A stretch of 64,000 bases of DNA from NCBI GenBank assembly GCA_023412215.1, contig JAEYNX010000025.1, forward strand, positions 248,001 through 312,000, given 5' to 3'. Made by a program: the position numbers and the translations under genes. The notes beneath the pieces are model-generated. The model made no database searches, had not been told where the DNA came from, and saw only the letters and a list, made by a program, of their open reading frames with translations. The DNA is from Bacillota bacterium. Lineage in GTDB: Bacteria > Bacillota > Clostridia > Oscillospirales > Ruminococcaceae. Below, one piece after another: positions 36,544 to 45,224 of this stretch (the stretch's first letter is position 1; each line of letters begins with the position of its first letter).

Positions 36544-37077
36544 TTAATCGTTTGTAAAGATTGCTACCCTATCGGTGCCGTCGCGCTCTTTTACCTGCAC
36601 TTTTACGGTTTCGCCGCTCGCGGTGGGTAGGTTCTTGCCCACATAGTCGGCGCGTATGGGCAGCTCGCGATGCCCGCGGTCTACGAGCACCGCAAGCTGG
36701 ATGTTCTTCGGCCTGCCGCGCGACATGATGGCGTCTATCGCCGCGCGCACGCTGCGGCCGGTATAGATTACGTCGTCCACCAGAATAATCTTTTTATCGG
36801 TAATCTCAAAGTTTAAAAGCGACTGGTCCTGCCCAAGCTCCTTCCCTTTTCGGTCGTCGCGGTGGGGGGTGATGTCTAATAGCCCTACCTCGATGTTCCT
36901 GCCCTCGACCTCTGAAATCTTCGCCGAGATGCGAGCCGCAAGTTCCGCCCCGCGGGAGAGGATGCCGACGATACACAGGTTTTCGGCGCCGCGGTTTTTT
37001 TCTATAATCTCAAACGCGATGCGTGTAATGGCACGGGCTACCGCCTTTTCGTCCATGATCTCCGCCTTTTCCTTCAC
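36544..37077 (-). CDS. pyrR: Bifunctional pyr operon regulator / uracil phosphoribosyltransferase
   Basis: An RNA-binding attenuation protein that also makes UMP from uracil and PRPP. Its 177 residues match Bacillus PyrR closely in layout: KAEIMDEKAVARAITRIAFE, the PRPP site VILVDDVIYTGR (here IILVDDVIYTGR), and ELPIRADYVGKNLPT. The start is GTG 37077, 9 nt after AAGGAGG and in register with other PyrR proteins; an ATG at 37056 is too close to any ribosome site. First gene of the operon, directly after its own RNA target. Confidence 0.96.
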   Translation of the reverse strand: MKEKAEIMDEKAVARAITRIAFEIIEKNRGAENLCIVGILSRGAELAARISAKISEVEGRNIEVGLLDITPHRDDRKGKELGQDQSLLNFEITDKKIILVDDVIYTGRSVRAAIDAIMSRGRPKNIQLAVLVDRGHRELPIRADYVGKNLPTASGETVKVQVKERDGTDRVAIFTND

Positions 37078-37124
37078 AGGTGCATGCCTCCTTTATTATT
37101 TATAGCATTCGACTTTTAAGCATG

Positions 37125-37166
37125 AAAAAACGGCCAAGCTGTCCGTTTACCTGACAGTTTGGCCGT
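37125..37166 (-). terminator. pyr leader intrinsic terminator
   Basis: In the minus direction a long stem (arms ACGGCCAA and TTGGCCGT at the base, 37130-37166) is followed by TTTTTT and lies 48 bp before the pyrR start. With UMP-bound PyrR holding the upstream hairpin, this stem should form and stop transcription. Confidence 0.9.
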
Positions 37167-37211
37167 AATATGCGTTCACAAAAGCCGCCGGAGTAACCTC
37201 CGACATTTTTC

Positions 37212-37270
37212 TATGAAAAGCCGCGACCGCCTTGTCAGCCTCTCCGGACCAACTTAAAGGTTGCCTTTTT
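37212..37270 (-). promoter_or_regulatory. PyrR-binding anti-antiterminator hairpin
   Basis: The minus-strand RNA contains GGUCCGGAGAGGCU at about 37250-37237, the conserved PyrR-binding loop (UCCAGAGAGGCU type), with flanking stem sequences AAGUUG on one side and GACAAGG on the other. It lies between the promoter and the terminator, as in Bacillus pyr leaders. Confidence 0.9.
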
Positions 37271-37273
37271 GAT

Positions 37274-37302
37274 AGTATACCCCATTAGGCCCGATTTGTC
37301 TA
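37274..37302 (-). promoter_or_regulatory. pyr operon promoter
   Basis: Minus-strand TAGACA (37302-37297), 17-bp spacer, TATACT (37279-37274). Transcription would begin just before the PyrR-binding hairpin. Confidence 0.75.
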
Positions 37303-37374
37303 GGGCCTGTTCATAAAATATTGCGATCATCCCCGCGGATATTTTGTGACATTTTTGCAGCGACAAGCACATAC

Positions 37375-37401
37375 AAAAGCGGCGTACAAAATGTACGCCG
37401 C
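37375..37401 (-). terminator. Terminator of the greA-lysS operon
   Basis: A perfect 10-bp stem (37379-37388 with 37392-37401) and a 3-base loop, 10 bp after the stop of the membrane protein gene, followed in the minus direction by TTTTGT. Confidence 0.85.
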
Positions 37402-37410
37402 CAAAATGTA

Positions 37411-38076
37411 TTATGGGTTGACTGCCTTATTGTTTACCATATTGGAGAACCCTTCGAATACCTTGCTGTACTGCTCCTGCTCCTCGGGCTTTGTAATCTG
37501 GCTGCTGTCGCCCATGGTGGCATAAATCTTAACACCGGTAGTGGGCGTATAGTCCTTTAAAAAGCCCTGTTTGGCAAACTCCGACTCGCCGATCATCCAA
37601 ACCGGGCCCTGCACCTGCGGGTTGCCGGGGAAATCTGCCGTCAGGTTTCTGGGCGTGGCCTCCTGGGTGAACAGGTCATAAAAGTCTTGGTCAAAAACGT
37701 AGATCATCGCACGGTCGGAGGAGACCTCCGCCATGAGCTTAACCTGCATGGAATAGGCATACTGCGGGTCGGCGGGCTGGCCGTTCTCCCCTTTTTGAAT
37801 CTGGATAGGTATAACCGAGAGGTTAACCTGCCCGTCGCCGTCGATGTCGGTGAAGTACTTCTCCGCCTGCTGCTCAAACTCCGCGACCTGCTCGTCGCTG
37901 ACAAAGCGGGAGGTGGCGAGCAGGATGTTTGCGTCATACTTCTCGCGGCCGACCATGTCTCTTATAAAGATGACAACCAGCAGCAGGACAAACAGCCCCG
38001 CAATGGTGTGCCACTTATAGTAATACCAATAATTTTCCCACTTACGTTTAAACTCTTGTTGCGTCAATATTTTCAC
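37411..38076 (-). CDS. Conserved membrane-anchored protein of unknown function
   Basis: 221 residues with one membrane helix at about 23-42 (HTIAGLFVLLLVVIFIRDMV) after an aromatic N-terminal WENYWYYYKW; the C-terminal ~175 residues should lie outside the cell. No catalytic motif is visible. The domain has alternating acidic and aromatic patches, such as KYFTDIDGDGQVNLSV. It may start at GTG 38076 or at TTG 38067, which has AGGTG 6 nt upstream. It follows lysS by 6 bp and is probably co-transcribed. Similar small single-pass proteins occur in other clostridia, but I know no function. Confidence 0.7.
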   Translation of the reverse strand: MKILTQQEFKRKWENYWYYYKWHTIAGLFVLLLVVIFIRDMVGREKYDANILLATSRFVSDEQVAEFEQQAEKYFTDIDGDGQVNLSVIPIQIQKGENGQPADPQYAYSMQVKLMAEVSSDRAMIYVFDQDFYDLFTQEATPRNLTADFPGNPQVQGPVWMIGESEFAKQGFLKDYTPTTGVKIYATMGDSSQITKPEEQEQYSKVFEGFSNMVNNKAVNP

Positions 38077-38082
38077 CTGTTT

Positions 38083-39582
38083 CTATTCTCTTGGGCGCAT
38101 GGTGGGGAACAACAGCACGTCGCGTATGGAATAGCTGTCGGTAAGCAGCATAATCAAACGGTCTATGCCGATGCCCATACCGCCCGTCGGGGGCATACCG
38201 TACTCGAGCGCGGACAAAAAGTCCTCATCGATGTCGCACGCCTCGTCGTCGCCCATAGCCTTAAGCTGTGCCTGACGCTCGAAACGCTCACGCTGGTCTA
38301 TGGGGTCGTTTAACTCCGAGAAGGCGTTTGCGTGCTCACGCCCGATGATAAACAACTCAAAGCGCTCGGTGTAATCGGGGTCGCTGGGCTTGCGCTTGGC
38401 AAGCGGCGAGATTTCTACCGGGTGCTCGGTGATAAAGGTAGGCTGAATGAGGTGCTCCTCACAGTAAGCCTCAAAGAAGAGGTTAAGAATATCCCCCTTA
38501 CGGTGGCGCTGCTCGTACTTGATGTTATGCTTATCGGCAAGCGCGCGCGCCTCCTCGGTGGTATGAACCTCGCTAAAGTCAACGTTTGCGTACTTCTTTA
38601 CGGCGTTTAGCATGCTTAAGCGCTCAAAGGGCTTGTCCAGGTCAAGCTCCACGCCGTTATAAGTAATCTGTGCGGTACCCAGCACCTTTTTCGCCACATC
38701 ACGGATGAGGTTTTCGGCAATGTCCATCATACCGTGGAAATCGGTGTAGGCCTCGTAAAGCTCAAGGAGTGTAAACTCGGGGTTGTGGCGCACCGAGATG
38801 CCTTCGTTGCGGAACACCCTGCCGATCTCATATACCTTATCAAACCCGCCGACAATCAGACGCTTGAGGTGAAGCTCCAGCGCAATGCGCATGTATAAAT
38901 CCATATCCAGCGTGTTGTGATGGGTGATGAACGGACGTGCGGCGGCGCCGCCCGCGATGGTGTGCAGCATGGGGGTTTCCACCTCGAGGTAGCCAAGACT
39001 GTCCAGGTACGCGCGAATCTCTTTAATAATCATCGAGCGCTTGACAAAGGCGTCCTTCACCTCGGGATTGACGATCAAATCCACATACCGTTGGCGGTAG
39101 CGCAGCTCGGTATCCTTAAGCCCGTGCCACTTTTCAGGCAGCGGCAGCAGGGACTTTGAAAGCAATGTAAGAGCGTGGGCATGTACCGAAACCTCGCCGC
39201 GGCGGGTTTTGAACACGAGACCCTTTACACCCACAATGTCGCCGATATCCCACTTTTTAAAGTCGTTGTAGTTTTCCTCGCCGATATCGTCAATCTTTAC
39301 GTATACCTGCATCTTGCCGCTTGCATCGCGTACATCGATGAAATTAGCCTTGCCCATATCGCGCCAGGCCATGATGCGCCCGGCCAAACAAACCTCTTTG
39401 CCGTCAAACTGCTCGAACTGCTCGGTTATCTGCGCCGCGTAGGCGGTGCGGTGATAGGTGGTGATCTCAAAAGGGTTCTTGCGGCTCTCCTTCAGCTCGG
39501 TGAGCTTGTTCCTTCTGATTTGCAGAACCTCGGATAGGCTCTGCTCTTCATTCTCCTGCTCGCCGGTGATTATTTCGCTCAT
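38083..39582 (-). CDS. lysS: Lysyl-tRNA synthetase, class II
   Basis: Charges tRNA-Lys. At 499 residues it has the N-terminal OB-fold anticodon domain (VCLAGRIMAWRDMGKANFIDV) and a class II core: motif 1 around FLEVETPMLHTIAGGAAARP, motif 2 FRNEGISVRHNPEFTLLE and motif 3 GMPPTGGMGIGIDRLIMLL. AAAGGATAGAACAAA precedes the ATG. It lies downstream of greA with one copy of the palindromic repeat between them. Confidence 0.97.
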   Translation of the reverse strand: MSEIITGEQENEEQSLSEVLQIRRNKLTELKESRKNPFEITTYHRTAYAAQITEQFEQFDGKEVCLAGRIMAWRDMGKANFIDVRDASGKMQVYVKIDDIGEENYNDFKKWDIGDIVGVKGLVFKTRRGEVSVHAHALTLLSKSLLPLPEKWHGLKDTELRYRQRYVDLIVNPEVKDAFVKRSMIIKEIRAYLDSLGYLEVETPMLHTIAGGAAARPFITHHNTLDMDLYMRIALELHLKRLIVGGFDKVYEIGRVFRNEGISVRHNPEFTLLELYEAYTDFHGMMDIAENLIRDVAKKVLGTAQITYNGVELDLDKPFERLSMLNAVKKYANVDFSEVHTTEEARALADKHNIKYEQRHRKGDILNLFFEAYCEEHLIQPTFITEHPVEISPLAKRKPSDPDYTERFELFIIGREHANAFSELNDPIDQRERFERQAQLKAMGDDEACDIDEDFLSALEYGMPPTGGMGIGIDRLIMLLTDSYSIRDVLLFPTMRPRE

Positions 39583-39617
39583 TTTGTTCTATCCTTTCCG
39601 TTATGCAGACACGGCTG

Positions 39618-39780
39618 ATACTAAAATTCCATTTGAAAACGCCGTTATTAAAAACGGCGCGGCGGCTTTTAGCCGCCGAATTACCGTTTGATACCTCATT
39701 CTGTAACAACGCTTTGCATTGCTGCTCCCCGCCTTCGGCGGGAATTCAAAAAAGCGATTTGATCGATTTTTGAAAGAAGG
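39618..39780. repeat. Dispersed palindromic repeat, copy A
   Basis: About 163 bp between greA and lysS made of successive hairpins: an AACGCCGTT/AACGGCG stem, GGCGGCttttaGCCGCC, CCCGCCttcgGGCGGG and an AAAGCGAT/ATCGATTTTT stem, joined by CGTTTGATAC and AACAACGC segments. It aligns with 54406-54586 almost end to end. No coding capacity and no terminal direct repeats of obvious IS type are seen. Confidence 0.8.
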
Positions 39781-39787
39781 ACCGGTG

Positions 39788-40261
39788 TTATTTTCCGATG
39801 GAAAGCACCTCAAACCTGATAACGCCCGCGGGTGCGTCGATTTCTACAACATCGCCGGTTTTATGGCCGAGCAGACCCTTGCCGATGGGCGACTCGTCGG
39901 AGATTCTGCCCTTTTCGGGGTCGGCCTCGGTAGAGCCCACGATATAATAGGTGAGTTCTTCGTTGAATTCAATATCCTTTAAGGTTACTTTAGAACCGAC
40001 ATTGATGGTCTCGGTGGAGATTTCATCGTCGTCAAGCAGCTTCACGTTTTTAAGCATCGCCTCGATGGTGGCGATGCGCGCCTCGATGATGGCCTGCTCG
40101 TTTTTGGCCTCGTCGTACTCGCTGTTTTCCGAAAGGTCGCCAAACGAAAGAGCTACCTTGATTTTTTCGGAAATCTCCTTGCGTTTTATGGTTTTAAGCT
40201 GTTCCAGCTCATCTTCCAGTTTTTTTAAGCCCTCGTCTGTAAGTAGAATCGGTTTTGCCAT
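39788..40261 (-). CDS. greA: Transcription elongation factor GreA
   Basis: Rescues backtracked RNA polymerase by stimulating transcript cleavage. At 157 residues it has the N-terminal coiled coil with the acidic tip motif LSENSEYDEAKNEQ, which enters the secondary channel, and the C-terminal FKBP-like domain ISDESPIGKGLLGHKTGDVV. AAAGGAACATGACTT precedes the ATG, and a consensus promoter lies upstream. First gene of greA-lysS-membrane protein. Confidence 0.97.
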   Translation of the reverse strand: MAKPILLTDEGLKKLEDELEQLKTIKRKEISEKIKVALSFGDLSENSEYDEAKNEQAIIEARIATIEAMLKNVKLLDDDEISTETINVGSKVTLKDIEFNEELTYYIVGSTEADPEKGRISDESPIGKGLLGHKTGDVVEIDAPAGVIRFEVLSIGK

Positions 40262-40408
40262 AAGTCATGTTCCTTTCTTCAGCAGCCATAGCATGGCGAA
40301 AATGTAATGTTGCCACGCGGCCGAACATCTGCAGCCGATATCCTATCATAGGCGGCTGCAAATTATTATGTGATGCAATTCCCCATAGTAAACCGTGACA
40401 ATATTTGT

Positions 40409-40437
40409 ATTATAGTAAAAGCTATAGGGGATGTCAA
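40409..40437 (-). promoter_or_regulatory. Consensus promoter of the greA-lysS operon
   Basis: Perfect TTGACA (40437-40432), 17-bp spacer and perfect TATAAT (40414-40409) on the minus strand. The ~140-nt leader contains a GCAGCCG/CGGCTGC hairpin. Confidence 0.85.
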
Positions 40438-40517
40438 TAGAAGAATACAATTCCCTCTTATTGCAGATTCTAATGAAAACTAATGTCTTCCGCCAAAGCG
40501 GCAAGGAAAAGGTATTG

Positions 40518-41366
40518 TCAGCCTAAAATACCCGGTGCCTTGTACAACGTCGGAATATAGCCGCTCAGCGACGAAAAGGCTACAACCCGCCTGCCCAGAA
40601 GCAGGGTTTGCGGCTTTAGCGTCTGAAGCTCATTTTTACCGCAAAGCGCATAAGCGGCACCGAAAAAATAAATGGGGTTTACCCCCTGCGGAACCTGCTG
40701 TATCCTCTCTTGCGTCAGGTCTAAGCTGTGAAGCGTCAGTACGTTCCCGCGCATGCTGCCTTCGTTTACCCCGCCGTTTACCGTTATCGGCCCCAGCGCC
40801 GCCGCCCTTTCTGCCGCCTGTGACACAGGGGAATAAATCACCTGACAGTCATTAAGCGAAGAAAGCTGTCCGGTAACCACAAGTGGTGCACCGTACAGCG
40901 CCAGCAGCTTTTCCTGCATCTGCCCGTAATACTCAAAATTCCGGGTAAAGACCTTTACCGTTGGGGAATGTTTTATCAGTTTTTCCGCAAAATCTCCGTA
41001 TATTCCGTCTTCGTCTGCAAGGCCGATGCTCCGTCTGATGAGCGGCAGCGGCAGCATTTCACTGATTTTTACTGCTACGTTAAGCATGATCTGTTCGCTC
41101 AGCCTTTGGGGGGAAAATAAAAGCTCCGGATGTTCCGCCGGAGGGTCAAGCCCTTCCGCCATCAGCAGCCGGCCCGAGAACCTTGGGGCAAGCGCATATA
41201 GCTCGTGATAATCCGCTTTGCCCTTGCGTGTGGGAACCGTGACGGTATAAAAAGAGATGCCGTCCTGTCGGTACAGCTGCACCGCATCCTTTCGTCTGCG
41301 CCAAACCTTGATAAGCCCCGACAGGCCGATCCGTACCTTTTTTTGAGGAATTGCAACAACAAACAT
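40518..41366 (-). CDS. Protein of unknown function (282 aa)
   Basis: I do not recognise the family. The N-terminus is basic (KVRIGLSGLIKVWRRRKDAV) with no signal peptide or membrane helix. The central part has alternating strands and helices (VKISEMLPLPLIRRSIGLAD, APLVVTGQLSSLNDCQVIY), consistent with an alpha/beta fold, and the C-terminus ends in LLLGRRVVAFSSLSGYIPTL. Several turns pair Gly with charged residues but no catalytic motif stands out. It stands alone between the greA promoter region and the ctp gene terminator, with GGGGGCGG before the ATG. Length and codon use resemble the neighbours, so it is probably a real gene. Confidence 0.6.
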   Translation of the reverse strand: MFVVAIPQKKVRIGLSGLIKVWRRRKDAVQLYRQDGISFYTVTVPTRKGKADYHELYALAPRFSGRLLMAEGLDPPAEHPELLFSPQRLSEQIMLNVAVKISEMLPLPLIRRSIGLADEDGIYGDFAEKLIKHSPTVKVFTRNFEYYGQMQEKLLALYGAPLVVTGQLSSLNDCQVIYSPVSQAAERAAALGPITVNGGVNEGSMRGNVLTLHSLDLTQERIQQVPQGVNPIYFFGAAYALCGKNELQTLKPQTLLLGRRVVAFSSLSGYIPTLYKAPGILG

Positions 41367-41510
41367 GGCACCGCCCCCGTTGCTGTGAGCAGAATCGCCC
41401 GTTAAGCAAGTATATGCCGTGCTTTTATGTTATCATGCCAGTTAGCCTAAAAATACTGGCACACCCAAACAGGCCTTATAGAACCACCACCCGTGCTCAG
41501 CTTGAATTTT

Positions 41511-41545
41511 TTAAAACCACCTGCATGGTAAATATGCAGGTGGTT
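41511..41545 (-). terminator. Terminator of the ftsEX-ctp gene cluster
   Basis: A perfect 12-bp stem (41515-41526 with 41534-41545), 62 bp after the ctp stop, followed in the minus direction by TTTTAAAAAATT. Confidence 0.8.
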
Positions 41546-41606
41546 AATATGGATTACAATAAAACAAAGAGGATTAACGCCGCGCCCTTCCCACTATAAA
41601 GGCAGT

Positions 41607-42890
41607 TTATGACGCGCTGCTGGCGGCTGAGCTCTCACCGCCCTGAGAAGACGCACCCTCTGAGGAACTCTCGGATGTCGCATTCTTCTTCGTAGCCTCT
41701 ATAACCTCTATTGCTTTGGCTAACTGCGGGTCTAGGTCGGCCGATTCATCCTCTACCGGCAGGGTTAAAAGCTCCTTTTCGGTTTCAGTCGGTATCTTCA
41801 CATCAAAATCCGGCTGCAGGCCAACGCCGTTAAAGTTTTTACTCTTGGGCGGGTTGTACAGGGCAATGGTAAAGGATACCGCGGAACCGTCGTTGAGCTT
41901 AAACTGCTGCTGCATCGAGCCCTTGCCGAAGGTTTTGGTGCCCACCGATTTCGCCTTGCCGTAATCGCGCAACGCCTGAACAAACAGTTCGGAAGCCGAC
42001 GCGGTATCACCGTTTGTAAGCACCATCATCGGCAGGTCTACCTGTTTGGCGTCACTCTTCGCAAGGATCTTGGTCTCGCCGTTCTTATAGGTGGCCGATA
42101 CGATCGTGCCCTCCGGCAGCAGCTTGTCGAGCATGGCCGCCGCGGAGTTGAGCGTGCCGCCGCCGTTGCCGCGCAGGTCAAAGATAAGACCGGTAGCGCC
42201 CTGCTTGAGCATCTCGTCTACCGCTAGCTCAAACTGGCTGGCGGTGTTATCGTTAAACGCTGTAATCTTGATATACGCGTTGGTATCCATCAGCTTGGTA
42301 TATACCGACGGAATATCCACCTCGCGGCGTGTTACATCCACCTGAGAGTCCTTCGCGTCGCGGCGTATGGTAAGGCTCACCTTGGTGCCCGCGCTGCCCT
42401 TGAGCTTTTCAAGCGCCTCGTCGACATTTGCGGCGGTGACGTCCATATCGTCCACCTTAATAATCAAGTCGCCCGCGATAAGGCCGGAGTTCTCCGCGGA
42501 GGTTTCGGTGTATACCTCGGTAACAAGGATGTAACCCGAGGGGTCTTTTTCCAGCTTTGCGCCGATGTCTACCGTTTTGCCCGCATAGGCCTCGGTGTAT
42601 AGCTTATACTGCTCGGGGGTATAATAGCCCGCGTAGGCATCGCCCAAGCCGCCTAAAAAACCCTTGGCGATATTGTCCTGCAAGAGCTCTTCATCAATCT
42701 TGCCGCTGTAGTTCTGGCGAACAATGCGCTCCAGCTCGGACAATTTTTCATACATCGACTCGCGCTCTTTTAGGTTATAAACCATCGAGTTGAAGTTTGA
42801 CATCGAAATAACCATGGTGATGGAAAAGGTTACTGCCGCGGTGATTGCCATAAAGGTAAGCGCCGCGCCAAGAGATATCTTCTTTCTCAT
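41607..42890 (-). CDS. Carboxyl-terminal processing protease (S41, CtpA-like)
   Basis: A 427-residue membrane-anchored serine protease. One helix (about residues 8-30) exports the protein; a PDZ domain (about 105-190) contains GLIAGDLIIKVDDMDV; the S41 catalytic domain carries FDLRGNGGG, the nucleophile Ser in TNGDTASASELFVQAL and the general-base Lys in GTKTFGKGSMQ. The C-terminus is a Ser/Ala/Gly/Glu tail. Its place after ftsEX and the M23 hydrolase suggests it trims cell-wall or division proteins. GGAGG precedes the ATG. Confidence 0.93.
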   Translation of the reverse strand: MRKKISLGAALTFMAITAAVTFSITMVISMSNFNSMVYNLKERESMYEKLSELERIVRQNYSGKIDEELLQDNIAKGFLGGLGDAYAGYYTPEQYKLYTEAYAGKTVDIGAKLEKDPSGYILVTEVYTETSAENSGLIAGDLIIKVDDMDVTAANVDEALEKLKGSAGTKVSLTIRRDAKDSQVDVTRREVDIPSVYTKLMDTNAYIKITAFNDNTASQFELAVDEMLKQGATGLIFDLRGNGGGTLNSAAAMLDKLLPEGTIVSATYKNGETKILAKSDAKQVDLPMMVLTNGDTASASELFVQALRDYGKAKSVGTKTFGKGSMQQQFKLNDGSAVSFTIALYNPPKSKNFNGVGLQPDFDVKIPTETEKELLTLPVEDESADLDPQLAKAIEVIEATKKNATSESSSEGASSQGGESSAASSAS

Positions 42891-42987
42891 TCTGCCTCCG
42901 TTTCCGCAGCATTCCCCGCCGGCCGGTTAAGGATTCTTATAAGCGGCGAAGCTGCTTTGCCCGGGTAAAATATACTCAAATCTGAAA

Positions 42988-44274
42988 CTAGGTTTTTTGG
43001 AAATAGTTCATCGGGTTGGTGTGCTTGCCGTCGATTCTTATCTCGAAATGCAGGTGCGGGCCGGTCGAGTTACCCGTGGAACCGACCTCACCAATCTTCT
43101 CGCCTTTGTCCACCCATTGATCCAGGCTGACATTGATGGCGGACATGTGCCCGTAAAGGGTAGTTCTGCCGCCGCCGTGATCAATGATGACATACATCCC
43201 GTAGCCTTTGCCGGGGGTATAGCTTGTCTGTACAAAGCTTACCTTCCCTTTGTTGGCCGCCACGATGGAATGACCGTATACGCCCGAGCCGGTGATGTCG
43301 ATGCCGGTGTGGAAGTCGGCCCCGTTAAAGCGCCAGCCGTAGTAAGACGAAATGCTGCTAAAGCCAGGCAGCGGCCAAGTAAACTCACCGCCCACATACT
43401 CGCCGATGCTCTTCATCGACGCGTATATCCTATCCAACTCCGCCTGCGTTTCCTTCATGTCCTTTTCTTTTTCGGCTTTGTTGGCATAGAACTCCGCTTC
43501 GGTCTTTTTAAGCAGCGCTACCTCGGCGCTGACCTTGCTTAGCTGTCCGTCCAGTTCCGTCTTCTTCTGGGCCTCGTCGGCCTTCGACTGCTCGAGCTCC
43601 GCCTTTGCGGCATCCACCTCGGCCTTAGCAGCCTCGATAGCGGTTTTATCGGTTTTAAGCTGGTCGATTAAGACGTCGTCATGGTCGGTTACACGTTTTA
43701 TGTACTCGCTGCGCTCTAAAAAATCTGAAAAGCTCTGCGCACCGAAGATGATATTCATCACACTGGAGGTATCGGTCATATATAAAGCGCGTACACGAAC
43801 CTTGAACAGGTCGTAGTTCTGATCGATATCCGCCTGCTTGGCCGAAATCTCCTCTTCCTTTTGCTCGATCTCCGCGTTGATAAGGGTGATCTTCTCTTCA
43901 AGAATCTTCAGCTGCTCGGTAGAGATGTCGATCTGACGGCTGATGGAGTTTTGCGCGGCGATCGTCTGCGTTTTCTCGTTATTGATGCTCTTGATGTTCT
44001 GCTCGATCTCTTTAAGCTCTTTCTCCAGCTGCTCATATTCGTCCTTGAGGTCATCGAGCTTCTCATTGTTCGCATTCTTGGTAGCGCTGGAGGTGGTGCC
44101 GGAGCTGGTGCTGCTGGTATCGCCGGTATCGTCCTCCTGCGAGCTCTCTTCGGAAGAGCTGTCCGGGGATAACGTCAAGCCGTAGGCGTACTGCGGCAAG
44201 ACGGACGTAAAAAGCAAAAAGGCGGAAAAGGCCGCTACCGATAACCTGAATATATTCTTGGCTCTGAGGCTCAT
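42988..44274 (-). CDS. Coiled-coil M23 peptidoglycan hydrolase (EnvC/PcsB-like)
   Basis: 428 residues: signal peptide, a Ser/Thr-rich linker, two long coiled-coil blocks (about 60-270) and a C-terminal LytM/M23 domain (about 310-425). The zinc-site motifs HTGIDI and HLHFE are intact, so it should cleave peptidoglycan peptides itself. In other bacteria FtsEX opens such coiled coils to activate wall cleavage at division (EnvC in E. coli; PcsB and CwlO, with other catalytic domains, in Firmicutes). It follows ftsX by 41 bp, which fits that role. Confidence 0.92.
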   Translation of the reverse strand: MSLRAKNIFRLSVAAFSAFLLFTSVLPQYAYGLTLSPDSSSEESSQEDDTGDTSSTSSGTTSSATKNANNEKLDDLKDEYEQLEKELKEIEQNIKSINNEKTQTIAAQNSISRQIDISTEQLKILEEKITLINAEIEQKEEEISAKQADIDQNYDLFKVRVRALYMTDTSSVMNIIFGAQSFSDFLERSEYIKRVTDHDDVLIDQLKTDKTAIEAAKAEVDAAKAELEQSKADEAQKKTELDGQLSKVSAEVALLKKTEAEFYANKAEKEKDMKETQAELDRIYASMKSIGEYVGGEFTWPLPGFSSISSYYGWRFNGADFHTGIDITGSGVYGHSIVAANKGKVSFVQTSYTPGKGYGMYVIIDHGGGRTTLYGHMSAINVSLDQWVDKGEKIGEVGSTGNSTGPHLHFEIRIDGKHTNPMNYFQKT

Positions 44275-44315
44275 AGCTTATCCCCCATTATACTGCGAAA
44301 AAGTTTGATAGGATG

Positions 44316-45224
44316 TTATACACGGAGGTGTTTACGTACAAACAACATACTGCCGAAGGTGCCCGAAACAACACCCGCAGCCAAAAAGCCCACGAAGATG
44401 TCGAACGCCAACTGGGTAAAGGGCACAAAGTTTTTATAGGCAAGGCCCAACCAGCCGGTGGCGGTTTGGGTAAGATGGGCAAGCAGGTAATCATACCCCG
44501 CCCATACAATTACATAGCCCAGCAGCGCCGACAGGACACCGAGAATGGTGCCCTCGATGATAAAGGGCAGACGAATAAAGCTGTCGGTCGCGCCGACAAA
44601 CTTCATGATGTTGATCTCTTTGCGGCGGTTGTAAACGGTAATCTTAATCGTGTTGGCCGTAATAATCAGCGACACCAATACGAGGATAGACACCACGAAG
44701 ATACCGAACACCGTCACGGCATTTTTGATGCCGGTGATGGAGGTAGCCACCTCCTCGGGCGCGGAAACACTTTCCACCCCCGTAAGGCCCGCGATCTCCT
44801 TTACCGTCTCCGGAAGGGCGGAAAGATCCTTGACCTTTAACTTGTAGGCGTCGGGCAGCGGGTTTTCATCTCCCTGCAGGCCCGCCACAAGGTCACTGTA
44901 TTCGCCCATCGTCTGGGAGAAGATCAAAATGCCTTTTTCTTTGGGTATGTATTCAATCTCACCGAGATTGGATATCTTGCGGATATCCTCATCGAGCGAG
45001 GAGCGAACATCGTCGGAGATATCGTTCTTTAGAAAAACCTTAACCTCGTTCTGCGACTCCACATAGCCGACGATGCTGTTGACGTTTACCGAAAACAGCA
45101 CCGCGCCGCCGATAAGCAGCAGGCACGCCGTAAGTACGCCCACCGAGGCCACCGACATCAAGCGGTTTACCCAAACGTTCTTGGCACCCTCCTTAAGAAG
45201 GTAACCGAAACTGCTTCCCCTCAT
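44316..45224 (-). CDS. ftsX: Cell division ABC transporter permease FtsX
   Basis: A 302-residue protein with four membrane helices: one N-terminal, then an extracellular domain of about 110 residues, then three C-terminal helices. The family motifs LKEGAKNVWVNRLMSVASV and NTIKITVYNRRKEINIMKFV are present. The extracellular loop should contact the coiled coil of the adjacent M23 hydrolase. Its ATG shares one base with the ftsE stop (TAATG), so the two are coupled. Confidence 0.94.
   Translation of the reverse strand: MRGSSFGYLLKEGAKNVWVNRLMSVASVGVLTACLLLIGGAVLFSVNVNSIVGYVESQNEVKVFLKNDISDDVRSSLDEDIRKISNLGEIEYIPKEKGILIFSQTMGEYSDLVAGLQGDENPLPDAYKLKVKDLSALPETVKEIAGLTGVESVSAPEEVATSITGIKNAVTVFGIFVVSILVLVSLIITANTIKITVYNRRKEINIMKFVGATDSFIRLPFIIEGTILGVLSALLGYVIVWAGYDYLLAHLTQTATGWLGLAYKNFVPFTQLAFDIFVGFLAAGVVSGTFGSMLFVRKHLRV

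Noticed and set aside
37081..37303. T-box or other riboswitch before pyrR
   Set aside because: The elements fit a PyrR attenuator fully; no T-box AGGGTGG motif is present.
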